DNA of 20,586 nt from Methanosarcinales archaeon (GTDB lineage Archaea; Halobacteriota; Syntropharchaeia; Alkanophagales; Methanospirareceae): assembly GCA_009618475.1 (NCBI GenBank), contig WJOV01000103.1:1-20586 (forward strand), read 5' to 3'. Made by a program: the position numbers and the translations under genes. Shown piece by piece: positions 6,971-15,366 of this stretch (position 1 is its first letter; each line of letters begins with the position of its first letter). Below the pieces are notes generated by a model that saw only the letters and a program-made list of their open reading frames with translations, did no database searches and was not told where the DNA came from.

Positions 6971-8188
6971 CTACAATGTTACTTGCGCTCTCACTCTGAT
7001 ATTAGATATCGCTTTAAGCTTATAGTCTTCAAGCAAGACAGGCTGCACACTCTCTTCTGGCACACTTAATGAAATCTCCTTTGTCCTACCATATCTCCCT
7101 CTGCTTATAATCACTGCGTTTATCAATCCCAGAATGTCCAACTCCGAGACCAGATCGGTAACACGTCGCTGCGTTAACGGCTCCATGCCTAAATGGTTAC
7201 ACACTCTCCGATACATATTATAGACCTCACCGCTGGAGAAGCGCCTTCTGTTCCTTTCCCTGTTTAGCAGTAGCACGCTGTTTAACACGATTTTTGATTG
7301 CAGCGGCAGTGTTTTTACCACCTCAACAATCCTATTCGCTTCTATCTTTTCATTTGCAAACCGCACGTGCGCCTCAGTTACCTTGTCAGATTCCGTTCGC
7401 TCTGCAATTTCCCCGGATACACGCAGCAGGTCAAGAGCACGCCTTGCGTCTCCATGCTCCTGGGCAGCAAAAGCAGCGCATAGCGGTATCACCGTGTCGT
7501 CTATCACAGAGTCATTGAACGCCTTTTCCGCCCTCTCACCCAAAATATCCTTTAACTGCTCGGCATTGTAAGGCGGAAATATTATCTCTTCCTCGCCTAA
7601 CGACGACTTCACCCTCGGGTCTAATAGATCCGTGAAGGTCAGGTCATTCGAAATACCTATCATGCTTACCTTTGCATTATTTAGCTCGCTGTTTATTCTC
7701 GAAAGGTTATATAACGCTCCATCTCCTTTGATTGCTAATTTGTCCACCTCATCCAATATCACGATTACGCATCTATCTTCTGTATCTATCCCTGCCTTGA
7801 ACTCGGAATACACCATATCCGTCGGCCATCCTATCATCGGAACGCGCTTATTGAACACCCTCGCGAGATAAGCAAAAACTCGATACTGCGTATCAAATAC
7901 CTCGCTGTTGATATAGAGCATAACGCATTTACTGCCCCTCTTCTTCCCCATCTCTTCTAATTCCTTGCTCACGTATTTTACCGTAGCGGTCTTACCCGTC
8001 CCTGTCTTACCGTAGATCAATATATTTGAAGGTGTTTCTTTCTTTAACGCCGCTGATAGCGTATTCGCTAAACCGCTTATTTGTTTCCTCCGATGTGGTA
8101 GATTTTGAGGGATATACGTAGGACGAAGCACCTCTCTATTCGCAAATATCTTACCTCCATTCATCAGATCCTCGAACAGGTTTTCCAT
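6971..8188 (-). CDS. cdc6: Orc1/Cdc6 replication initiator (AAA+ ATPase)
   Basis: Recognises origin repeats and helps load the MCM helicase. The 405-aa protein has an AAA+ module with Walker A GKTGTGKT at 60-67, Walker B ILDEVDKL at 144-151, a sensor-1 GISND at 178-182, and a probable arginine finger in DPRVKSS at 190-196. The C-terminal third (about 300-395) is a winged helix with the archaeal Orc1 pattern (VYNMYRRVCNHLGMEPLTQRRV), which binds ORB elements. Length is normal. The gene leads a minus-strand operon that continues into ribosomal proteins. Its upstream region contains two ORB-like boxes, so it probably binds there and may also regulate itself, which is inference from the position of the boxes. 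Confidence 0.95.
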   Translation of the reverse strand: MENLFEDLMNGGKIFANREVLRPTYIPQNLPHRRKQISGLANTLSAALKKETPSNILIYGKTGTGKTATVKYVSKELEEMGKKRGSKCVMLYINSEVFDTQYRVFAYLARVFNKRVPMIGWPTDMVYSEFKAGIDTEDRCVIVILDEVDKLAIKGDGALYNLSRINSELNNAKVSMIGISNDLTFTDLLDPRVKSSLGEEEIIFPPYNAEQLKDILGERAEKAFNDSVIDDTVIPLCAAFAAQEHGDARRALDLLRVSGEIAERTESDKVTEAHVRFANEKIEANRIVEVVKTLPLQSKIVLNSVLLLNRERNRRRFSSGEVYNMYRRVCNHLGMEPLTQRRVTDLVSELDILGLINAVIISRGRYGRTKEISLSVPEESVQPVLLEDYKLKAISNIRVRAQVTL

Positions 8189-8223
8189 ATTTTATCTCTA
8201 CCCCACTTTATCTCAAAAGCAAA

Positions 8224-8235
8224 TTCCAGTGTAAA
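8224..8235 (+). promoter_or_regulatory. Left ORB-like box
   Basis: TTCCAGTGTAAA differs at one base (T for G) from the ORB core TTCCAGTGGAAA recognised by archaeal Orc1/Cdc6. It is in inverted orientation to the box at 8281-8293. Confidence 0.55.
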
Positions 8236-8280
8236 AGATAAAAATAGATATCATATATATAATAGTATGCTTGTGGGTAT

Positions 8281-8293
8281 GTTTCCACTGGAG
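8281..8293 (-). promoter_or_regulatory. Right ORB-like box
   Basis: GTTTCCACTGGAG reads CTCCAGTGGAAAC on the minus strand, containing an uninterrupted TCCAGTGGAAAC, the core of archaeal mini-ORBs. It faces the left box across the AT-rich tract, and its last bases supply part of the GGAG before the next gene. Confidence 0.65.
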
Positions 8294-8305
8294 TGATACA
8301 GAGTT

Positions 8306-9412
8306 ATGTTGAACAAGGAAAAAATACAAAACTACCTGGCAAACCAGTTTACAACTCCTTTGCGAATACTAAACGTGAGGGAGTTGGGGCTGGAATCGAA
8401 GTCAAAGCAGGAAGAAGAGCGAGAAATAAAAGGGTTCGGGTATGGCAAACCTTACCTCGTGGAGTTTGAGACCGGCGAGGGGGAAATAAAAGAGGTTGTT
8501 ATCTCCTCGATGAAGAGGAACGGGTTCGGGCACGACCACCTCTCTGACCGTGCGCAAATATTGATATGGCAGCACCATGCGTTCAATAAGCTGCCGAAAC
8601 ACGTGAACTCGCTCGACGTTGGTTACTTTACGAAAGACGGGAGGATGGAATCAGCAAGTGACGCGGAGGAGTATTTCATCGTATGCGATAAAGTGGAAGG
8701 CGAAGAATACGTTAAGGATCTGGATAGGTTAAAAGCGGGTGGAGAATTAAGAAAAGAAGATGAAGAGAGAGTGTCTGCTCTGGCGTCCTATTTGGCTGAT
8801 ATACATGCCGTGAAGAAAGACGATGCACGACTTTATGTGCGAAGGATAAGGGAGTTAGTAGGGCATAGCGAATGTATATTCGGGCTTACGGACAGTTATC
8901 CACCCGGAAGTGAGTTCATAACGGGCGAAGAACTGAAGGATATAGAGAAGAAGAGCATAGACTGGCGATGGAGGCTGAAGGAGAGAGCAAAGAGGTTGTG
9001 TATGGTTCATGGCGATTTCCATCCCTGGAACGTTATGTTCCGCAAAGGAACGGATTTTACGGTGCTTGATAGGAGCAGAGGAGAATGGGGAGAAGCCGCT
9101 GACGACGTTTCCTCGATGACCATAAATTATCTCTTTTTCGGGCTGCTCAAAACTGATGGTGAAGCGATTGATAGCGATTTTAAGCGGTTATTTGAGCTGT
9201 TCTTTGACGTGTATCTTGATAAATCAGGCGATTACGAGTTGCTGGAGGTGATACAGCCATTTTATGCGTTTAGAGGGCTCGTGGTTGCTTCTCCGGTATG
9301 GTATCCTAATATTTCAATGGATACAAGGAAGAAATTGTTTAACTTCATAAAGAACGTGCTTGATGCGGAGGAGTTTGATTATAAAAATGCAGATAGGTAT
9401 TTGGAAAGATGA
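8306..9412 (+). CDS. Aminoglycoside-phosphotransferase-like kinase-fold protein
   Basis: A small-molecule or protein kinase of the APH/choline-kinase fold; the substrate cannot be read from the sequence. In 368 aa, the N-terminal lobe (about 20-130) leads to a hinge at YFIVCDKVEGEEY. The catalytic loop HGDFHPWNV is at 235-243 (Asp237, Asn242), followed by FTVLDRSRGEWGEAADD, in which Asp255 is the probable metal ligand; the usual DFG/DW position here reads DRS. The C-terminal helices are intact and no truncation is seen. The gene's stop overlaps the arcS start (ATGA), so the two are translationally coupled and may share a role in tRNA modification or nucleotide metabolism, but that is inference. 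Its upstream region doubles as the candidate origin. It need not confer antibiotic resistance. Confidence 0.82.
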   Translation: MLNKEKIQNYLANQFTTPLRILNVRELGLESKSKQEEEREIKGFGYGKPYLVEFETGEGEIKEVVISSMKRNGFGHDHLSDRAQILIWQHHAFNKLPKHVNSLDVGYFTKDGRMESASDAEEYFIVCDKVEGEEYVKDLDRLKAGGELRKEDEERVSALASYLADIHAVKKDDARLYVRRIRELVGHSECIFGLTDSYPPGSEFITGEELKDIEKKSIDWRWRLKERAKRLCMVHGDFHPWNVMFRKGTDFTVLDRSRGEWGEAADDVSSMTINYLFFGLLKTDGEAIDSDFKRLFELFFDVYLDKSGDYELLEVIQPFYAFRGLVVASPVWYPNISMDTRKKLFNFIKNVLDAEEFDYKNADRYLER

Positions 9413-11196
9413 GCAAGTTTTACGAGGTAAGAAAGAGAGACGGTGCGGCGAGAATAGGGAAACTGCTGCTAAGTGGAGTTGTGCAAACGCCTCTGCTGTT
9501 CCGAGTTGATTCTTTAAGTGCCGATGAAGAAGAACTCGAAGTGATTAATGCAGAAAATGCAAATTTTAAAGATTTATCTTCGGAAGACCTGTGGAACGTT
9601 CCACGAGGCGCGGTCCTTGTGCCTGAAGTGCACCCTTTATTTACGAAAGTGAAAGATGCAATCCCTTCTTTGTTTGTTGATTTTTTCGTGCTCTCCATCG
9701 CTTCTAACATGCTAAACAGCCCAAGGGATTTTGTTCGCAGAATCATTGATGCGAGAAACGCAATACCACCTGACGTAGCATTGTGGGTTCCTGCGATAGC
9801 GACTGCGGAGAATGCCGCATTGCTGTTTTACATGGGCGTGGATATAATAGACGACACGAATGCGGTGATAAAAGGCTATCAGGGTATTTATCAGGTGGAG
9901 GAAGGTGAAATAAGATTAACCGAATTGGAGGAGTTGCCATGCAATTGTAATGTTTGCGCTTCTTTAAGTGTAGCCGAGTTAAGGGTAAAGGATTTTAAGG
10001 AACGGGCGTTGTTGCTCGCAAGACATAACACGCTGCTGCTGGATAAAGAGGTGAAAAAGGCAAAAGAGCGTATAAGAGCAGGCAATTTGCGTGAGTACGT
10101 GGAGATGAAGGTGAGGTCTTCAACGTTTTTAACCGCAGTGTTAAGAATCATTGACCTCGATGAGGATGCGTATTTTGAGCTCAGAACGCCCGTTGCCCGG
10201 AGAGAATGCATGAAAGCGAACACGATGGAATCGTTAAAGCGTGTAGAAGTAAAGAGGTTTGCGAATCGTGTTCTGGAAAGGTATGAACCGCCTGCGAGGC
10301 AAATCTTGCTGATATTGCCGTGTTCAGCGAGAAAGCCTTATTCTACATCGCCTTCTCATACGAAATTCATAGATGCGATTGCAGATTATAGAGGTCATAT
10401 TCATGAGTTGATTTTAACGTCCCCGCCTGGTGTTGTTCCAAGAGAGCTTGAAGTGGTTTATCCCGCCGCATTCTACGATATTCCCGTAACCGGATACTGG
10501 GATGCGGAGGAGCGAGAATGGGTATCCTCGTGCTTGCGTGCATATCTTGAGAGGAATTTGACAAATTACGACACGGTGGTTGCACATCTCAGCGGTGCGT
10601 ATAAAGAAATATGCTCAAGCGTTGCAGAGGATTTGTGCATAGAAATTGTGTACACCTGCGAGAACGGCGAAGAAGCGACTTCAAAAGTAGCTTTGAACCG
10701 ACTGATGGAACAGATAGCAGAGTTATGTGGTGAAAGAAAGAGGCTGTCGGGATTTGAAATGAAAGCGGGTGTGATAAAAGCAATGGCTGATTTTCAGTTC
10801 GGTATCGGTGCCGGAAGCGAGCTTGTTGCGAGAAAAGAAGGAGAAAGAATAAAAATAACCGGGAAGTTTCCTTTCTATAAAATCAGTTTGGACGGCTGTG
10901 TTCTTGCGAGAATCGTGCCCGCATACGGGCTTTTGAGTCTTACGGTGAAAGGGGCTCGTAGAATTGAAAATTTGCTTTCTTCTTATAAGGTGGAAATAGG
11001 TGATTTTGTCCCCGAAGGTTCGATATTGGCGCCGGGCGTTATACATGCAAGCGAACAAATAAGGGTGAATGACGAGGTCGTTTTCGTCGGTGAGAAGGCG
11101 TTTGGCGTGGGTAGAGCAAAGATGAGCGGCTGGGAGATGGTGGAATCCCGGAGGGGCGTGGCAGTGCAGGTGCGGGAGGTGGAAGAAATTGAGTGA
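9409..11196 (+). CDS. arcS: Archaeosine synthase alpha subunit (ArcS/TgtA2)
   Basis: Converts preQ0 at position 15 of tRNA to archaeosine, in many archaea together with the radical SAM partner RaSEA. The 595-aa protein has a TGT-like N-terminal barrel (about 10-270) with a cysteine cluster PCNCNVC at 177-183 corresponding to the TGT zinc site. The ArcS core motif PCSARKPYSTSPSH is at 304-317. A C-terminal PUA domain spans about 522-595 (EIGDFVPEGSILAPGV, VVFVGEKAFGVGRAKMSG), which binds tRNA. Length and domain order are normal. It overlaps the kinase gene by four bases upstream and the helicase gene by eight downstream. A decayed copy of its last roughly 75 bases occurs 5.6 kb away at 16787-16856. 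The RaSEA gene is not in the window. Confidence 0.94.
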   Translation: MSKFYEVRKRDGAARIGKLLLSGVVQTPLLFRVDSLSADEEELEVINAENANFKDLSSEDLWNVPRGAVLVPEVHPLFTKVKDAIPSLFVDFFVLSIASNMLNSPRDFVRRIIDARNAIPPDVALWVPAIATAENAALLFYMGVDIIDDTNAVIKGYQGIYQVEEGEIRLTELEELPCNCNVCASLSVAELRVKDFKERALLLARHNTLLLDKEVKKAKERIRAGNLREYVEMKVRSSTFLTAVLRIIDLDEDAYFELRTPVARRECMKANTMESLKRVEVKRFANRVLERYEPPARQILLILPCSARKPYSTSPSHTKFIDAIADYRGHIHELILTSPPGVVPRELEVVYPAAFYDIPVTGYWDAEEREWVSSCLRAYLERNLTNYDTVVAHLSGAYKEICSSVAEDLCIEIVYTCENGEEATSKVALNRLMEQIAELCGERKRLSGFEMKAGVIKAMADFQFGIGAGSELVARKEGERIKITGKFPFYKISLDGCVLARIVPAYGLLSLTVKGARRIENLLSSYKVEIGDFVPEGSILAPGVIHASEQIRVNDEVVFVGEKAFGVGRAKMSGWEMVESRRGVAVQVREVEEIE

Positions 11197-14100
11197 GCAG
11201 GCTGATGAGCTTGCTGCATATATCAAATTAAGGACTCTGCAGTTAGACCATCCATTTACAACAAAGATTCCTATTGCTGATGGCAGACGAAAATCGTCAG
11301 AAGAGTTTGTTTTTGTGATAACACCGAGCCGATACAGGAAATTGGAGCAAATTAGAGGAGATTATAACTTCAAATTAGGCGACCAAGAATATCCGTGCGA
11401 TATCATCAATTTAACAAGAACTCAAGTGAAATTACGGATAGAAGATTTAGACACGCAGTTGCAGCGTATTGAAAGCGGAGCAATCAATGTGGATACGAGT
11501 AACATCATAGAGCGAGAAAAAGAGGGCTTACAGCGGTTAAGGGAAGACTGTTTCAGTGAAAGGAGGGATTTGTTATTTGGGAAACGGGAAATTGCCGGAG
11601 GTGTTCAGAGGGAATGCATATTTGAAGAAGAAGATTTGAATGAAGAGCAACAGCGTGCTGTTGAATATGCTGTCGGCGTTCAAGATGTATATATCATCTG
11701 GGGTCCGCCCGGCACTGGGAAGACGACAATTGTTCCTGAAATTGTGCGCAATTATATCAGATTGCACAAGGAGTATTTGTTTAGCACAGATGCGGAGTTC
11801 GAAGATGACTCGAATAAGGGCATTATTTCAGAGAAATTGAGGGGTGTATTCAAAACTGAAGGAGTTTCGCTTTCTGAAAATGCCGCCATTAGGAAAGAAA
11901 AAGAGGGTAAATGGGATATAACTGATGGAGAAAAAAGCTATATCGTCAAGAAAGAAGATGGAAAGTTAAAGATTTATCGCAAAAGTAATCCGAAGATACT
12001 GGTATGCAGTTACACAAACAGAGCGGTGGATAACGTGGTGATGAAATTGTTTGACAGATGTAAAGAAATCATCGTCCGATTTGGTTCCTCCACGCTTACG
12101 GACAGAAGATATAAAGATGCGCTTTTTGATGAACAGCTTGAAAAGAAGCGAAAGGAGATAGAAAAAACGATAGAAAAAACGTTCAAACGGCTGCTCAGTG
12201 TATTAAAGCGAGAGAAGAAGGAGAAAGAAAACGAAGTAGAGTCAAAAAACAGAGAGAAAGGACGAGTTGAAGAGAAGAAAAAAGGCATTGAAAGAGAAAT
12301 TGAAGCATTAAACGCTGAAATAATCCATTTTGAAAAGCAAATAACGGATAAAGAGCGCATACTGCTCAAAACCAATCTCGAAGAGGAGATTGCCCAAATT
12401 AGCGGACAGTTGCAGCAATACAGGGATAACCTTATAGAACTCCCGGCAAAAAAGAAGGGAATTAACGAAGAAATAAAAGAACTTGAAAAACATGTTAGCC
12501 AGTTAAAAGATGTCAAATCGGAATTTGATGGGCAGTTGGCGGAATGGAATGAAAAAGGGAAGAATACCGCCAATATTATCCTGATAATAGAATATTATCT
12601 GGATTTCGCCGAAGGTCCGAGACAAGAAATTGAAGCGTTAAGTGCTGAAATACCACATATTAAGAACTTGATAGCAGAAAAAGAACGCTCATTGCTCAAC
12701 GCTCAGTTCACGGAGGAGATAAACCAAATTGATGAAGAACTGCGAAGATACAGAAAGAATCTTAACGAACTCCAGCAGGAGAAAGAAGAGATTAACAGAG
12801 CGATAGAGAGAATAGAAAATGAAGTTCCCGAATTAGAACGGGATATACAAGGCATTCGTGAACAGTTGGATGAATTGAGGAATAATGAGCCTAGGATAGC
12901 AGCTATAATCCACATCGTAAACTTTTATCTGGAATGCGCCAGAAGGAATAGAATTGTGGCTTTCTGGGAAAAATACGCATTTAAGCGGCGAAATCCGTTA
13001 TACGAGCAATATGAAGAAAAGATAAACGAATTGCAATTAGCACGAAGAAATCGCATTGAACTGGAGCAAATATTACAGGAGAAATTAGAAAAGCAGAACA
13101 AGGAAGAAGAGAAGATAACAGAACTCCAAAATGAGTTAAATGCACGAGAACGCGAAACAAGAGAGAAAGAAGAGGATTTGATACGTAAAAAGGAAGACTT
13201 AATCGCAGTTGAAGAAAATCACAAGAGGTTATCTGGAAAGATTGAAAGTAGGGTGAACGAATTGGAGGATTTAAAAAGGGGCAGGGATTTACTTGCTTGT
13301 GGTGAATTGGAATATGACAAGGATGCGTTAAGAAGAGAAAATCCAGAATTGCGTGTGTTGTATTACGATTTAAAGAGGAAAAACGATAGAAAAAGTTCTC
13401 TTTTGAGTGCTTTCATACGTGGACGCTCAGAACTGTTATATGAGCAATATAGACCCGAGATAAGAGAGTTGCGATTAGAAGGAAAACCGCGCATCGAACT
13501 GGATATAATATTACAAGAGAATCGGGAAATGCAGAACGAGGAACGGGTGAAGATAACAGAACTTCAAAATGAGTTAAATGCACGAGAACGCGAAATAAGA
13601 GAAAAGAAAAAGGAGTTGTCACGTAAAAAAGAAGAACTAAAATCCGTTGAGAGAAGCTATGCAAAGTTGTCAGAGGATATTGAATCTAGTGAAAGAAAAC
13701 AGGAGGAGTTAAAAAGAGATATTGATTCGCTTGCTCATGGCAGATTAGAATATGACCGCAATGCCTTAAGAAGAGAAAATCCCGAACTGCGTGCGTTATA
13801 CAACGAATTAAATAACAAACAGAACGAAAAAACGCGGAAAGAGGCTGATTTGAAAGAAAAGGAGCAGAAACACAGCTTTTTGAGCAGTTTGATTGACAAA
13901 CTAAAGAACTCTATCAGCGACTTAATTAACAAAATCAACGCGCTGGAGCAGGTAATACAGAAGGAAATGCAGGAGAAGATAGATGAAGCGAAATTAGCCA
14001 TTCTCAAAGAAAAACAGATTATCGCAACGACGAATTTAAGAACATACAACAAACTCTTTGAGAGTATTAAGTTTGACCTTGTCATAATGGACGAAGCGGG

Positions 14101-15343
14101 AGCTATTGATTTGCCCGGTGCTGTCCTCCCCTTCCTAAAGGGCAATAAGTTCATATTGCTGGGCGACCCCGAACAACTACCGCCTATTTTAGTGGATAGA
14201 CCTGCGGAAATCAGAAGGCTGATTGACAAAAATCCTGAATTGAAGCGGAGCATTTTTGAACGGTTCTACAAATCCAACCACGGCGATAATCAGGTAGTTA
14301 TGCTAACCACTCAATACTGGATGAAGAGCGAGATAGCGGATTTTGTAAGCTCATCCTTCTATGGAGGATGGTTGGATACTCCGTCTGAAGTAGAAATTGA
14401 TGAAAAACTACGGGAATGTCAGGATGACATCGTAAGTAATCGCTATTCGATGGTATGCTTTCCTAGAAGGTTTTGGACTGATTATGAAGGTGGTTCTGCG
14501 TTTTCCCTCGTCGAAATTGACTTCATCAAAAAGATAATCAAAAAGTTTAGGCATGAGTATAATAGTAGAATCTATGAAGAAATCGCAATAATATCGCCAT
14601 ATAGGGCGCAAATAGGAAGAATAGAGGATAAAATCCCCGATATTGAGTGCGGTACAGTGCATACGTTTCAAGGTCAGGAGAAGGGTATTATCATTTTCGC
14701 CACTGCTAACTACCGGAAGAGCCAAAACAGCGGTTTTGGATATTTGCTGGAAGGACCAGCAAGTAGGAATCTTTTGAACGTTGCAGTCTCAAGGGCAAAA
14801 GAGAAGATTATAATAATAGGGAGTAAAGAACTTTTCAAGGAAGTCTCTATCTATAGAACACTTTATGAGCATATCCAAGAACGTGGCTATGTGCACGAGC
14901 AGAACTGCTGCATGATGTGTGGTGAAGATGTTCCTGAAGAAAGACCATCTGGATTTTGCAGTGAGGCATGCTATAGTTTATTTGAATTGAGAGTTCACGA
15001 GGGAAGGAACCCTCCAGAATATACAGCAAAGGATAAACACAGTTTGAGGTCTACTCATGAGATGCTGATTGATAATTGGTTTAATAATAACGGAATAAAA
15101 CATGAGGTTGAAAAACGAGTTCCTGTTGATAAATTGATGTATTGTGATTGGTTCTTACCAAAAGGGGAAATATATGTGGAATACTGGGGTTTGATGCACG
15201 AAGAGTGGTATAGAAAGGCGAGGAAGGTTAAAGAAAAGTTGTATGAACAAGCGGGGTTGGAGTTAAGAAGCATAGAGTCAGAAGATATGAAAAATTTAGA
15301 GAAGCAACTTCGACAGATATTTGGAGATGTGTTGAATCAATAA
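11189..15343 (+). CDS. SF1 (Upf1/Dna2-like) helicase with giant coiled-coil insert and C-terminal nuclease-like domain
   Basis: The 1384-aa protein joins four parts. (1) An SF1B helicase motor: Walker A GPPGTGKT at 172-179, motif Ia CSYTNRAVDN at 273-282, motif II MDEAG at 967-971, motif III GDPEQLPP at 992-999, motif V GTVHTFQGQE at 1155-1164, motif VI VAVSRAK with Arg1202. (2) A coiled-coil insert of roughly 600 residues (about 320-945) between motifs Ia and II, built partly from internal duplications. (3) A treble-clef-like zinc finger, Cys1241/1244/1257/1261. (4) A PD-(D/E)xK-like nuclease: Glu1291, Asp1320 in CDWFLP, Glu1331 in VEYWG, then a basic helix. The start is a TTG overlapping the arcS stop, preceded by GGGAGGTGG. 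Activity on nucleic acid is well supported; a defence role is inferred from architecture and context. Three accessory genes follow in the same direction. Confidence 0.85.
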   Translation: MSEQADELAAYIKLRTLQLDHPFTTKIPIADGRRKSSEEFVFVITPSRYRKLEQIRGDYNFKLGDQEYPCDIINLTRTQVKLRIEDLDTQLQRIESGAINVDTSNIIEREKEGLQRLREDCFSERRDLLFGKREIAGGVQRECIFEEEDLNEEQQRAVEYAVGVQDVYIIWGPPGTGKTTIVPEIVRNYIRLHKEYLFSTDAEFEDDSNKGIISEKLRGVFKTEGVSLSENAAIRKEKEGKWDITDGEKSYIVKKEDGKLKIYRKSNPKILVCSYTNRAVDNVVMKLFDRCKEIIVRFGSSTLTDRRYKDALFDEQLEKKRKEIEKTIEKTFKRLLSVLKREKKEKENEVESKNREKGRVEEKKKGIEREIEALNAEIIHFEKQITDKERILLKTNLEEEIAQISGQLQQYRDNLIELPAKKKGINEEIKELEKHVSQLKDVKSEFDGQLAEWNEKGKNTANIILIIEYYLDFAEGPRQEIEALSAEIPHIKNLIAEKERSLLNAQFTEEINQIDEELRRYRKNLNELQQEKEEINRAIERIENEVPELERDIQGIREQLDELRNNEPRIAAIIHIVNFYLECARRNRIVAFWEKYAFKRRNPLYEQYEEKINELQLARRNRIELEQILQEKLEKQNKEEEKITELQNELNARERETREKEEDLIRKKEDLIAVEENHKRLSGKIESRVNELEDLKRGRDLLACGELEYDKDALRRENPELRVLYYDLKRKNDRKSSLLSAFIRGRSELLYEQYRPEIRELRLEGKPRIELDIILQENREMQNEERVKITELQNELNAREREIREKKKELSRKKEELKSVERSYAKLSEDIESSERKQEELKRDIDSLAHGRLEYDRNALRRENPELRALYNELNNKQNEKTRKEADLKEKEQKHSFLSSLIDKLKNSISDLINKINALEQVIQKEMQEKIDEAKLAILKEKQIIATTNLRTYNKLFESIKFDLVIMDEAGAIDLPGAVLPFLKGNKFILLGDPEQLPPILVDRPAEIRRLIDKNPELKRSIFERFYKSNHGDNQVVMLTTQYWMKSEIADFVSSSFYGGWLDTPSEVEIDEKLRECQDDIVSNRYSMVCFPRRFWTDYEGGSAFSLVEIDFIKKIIKKFRHEYNSRIYEEIAIISPYRAQIGRIEDKIPDIECGTVHTFQGQEKGIIIFATANYRKSQNSGFGYLLEGPASRNLLNVAVSRAKEKIIIIGSKELFKEVSIYRTLYEHIQERGYVHEQNCCMMCGEDVPEERPSGFCSEACYSLFELRVHEGRNPPEYTAKDKHSLRSTHEMLIDNWFNNNGIKHEVEKRVPVDKLMYCDWFLPKGEIYVEYWGLMHEEWYRKARKVKEKLYEQAGLELRSIESEDMKNLEKQLRQIFGDVLNQ
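12296..12955 (+). repeat. Tandem 330-bp duplication in helicase coiled coil (unit A, two copies)
   Basis: Units 12296-12625 and 12626-12955 encode residues 370-479 and 480-589. Both begin EIEAL-AEI, continue with KERxLL and end with a non-coil segment (IILIIEYYLDFAEGPR in one, IIHIVNFYLECARRNR in the other). The protein match is clear and the DNA partly diverged, so this duplication is older than unit B. Confidence 0.7.
12992..13867 (+). repeat. Tandem 438-bp duplication in helicase coiled coil (unit B, two copies)
   Basis: Units of 438 bases (146 codons) start at about 12992 and 13430. Shared landmarks at the exact 438-base offset are LYEQY, KITELQNELNARERE (DNA nearly identical at 13115-13156 and 13553-13594) and DALRRENPELR. 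The near identity of the DNA core suggests a more recent event than unit A. The number is a multiple of three, so the frame is kept. Confidence 0.75.
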
Positions 15344-15366
15344 GAAGTGATAGTCAGGAGTGTGAG

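Larger units (their letters stand above)
8189..8305. other. Candidate replication origin (ORB boxes around AT-rich core)
   Basis: This divergent intergenic region next to orc1/cdc6 has the parts expected of an archaeal origin. Two boxes in inverted orientation, TTCCAGTGTAAA at 8224-8235 and GTTTCCACTGGAG at 8281-8293, match the ORB/mini-ORB core (TTCCAGTGGAAAC) with one mismatch and closely, respectively. Between them is an almost pure A/T tract (8236-8270) suited to unwinding. Genes on both sides point away from it. The same tract contains TATA-like sequence for the leftward orc1 and rightward kinase genes, so promoter and origin overlap. Confidence 0.65.

Noticed and set aside
6456..7025. 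Plus-strand open frame (189 codons) across rps28e and rpl7ae
   Set aside because: It runs antisense through two ribosomal-protein genes with clear family matches and has low-complexity Ser/Pro content.
10723..11226. Minus-strand open frame (167 codons) across the end of arcS
   Set aside because: It overlaps the conserved PUA domain of ArcS entirely and has no recognisable domain; a shadow of codon bias.
12010..12573. Long open frame (187 codons) on the minus strand inside the helicase gene
   Set aside because: It is antisense to the Lys/Glu-rich coiled coil, which produces a Ser/Phe/Leu-rich mirror; no ribosome site or family pattern is seen. The same applies to 13735-14253.
12150..14000. 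Helicase insert as a Rad50-type arm with zinc hook
   Set aside because: No CxxC hook is present in the coiled-coil region and the ATPase shows SF1 motifs (I, II, III, V, VI) rather than an ABC signature.
8306..15343. Reading the APH-like kinase plus helicase-nuclease as a Mokosh-type defence pair
   Set aside because: The kinase is separated from the helicase by arcS, belongs to the APH rather than the Ser/Thr-kinase type, and lies outside the inserted block; the nuclease end is PD-(D/E)xK-like, not phospholipase-D-like.
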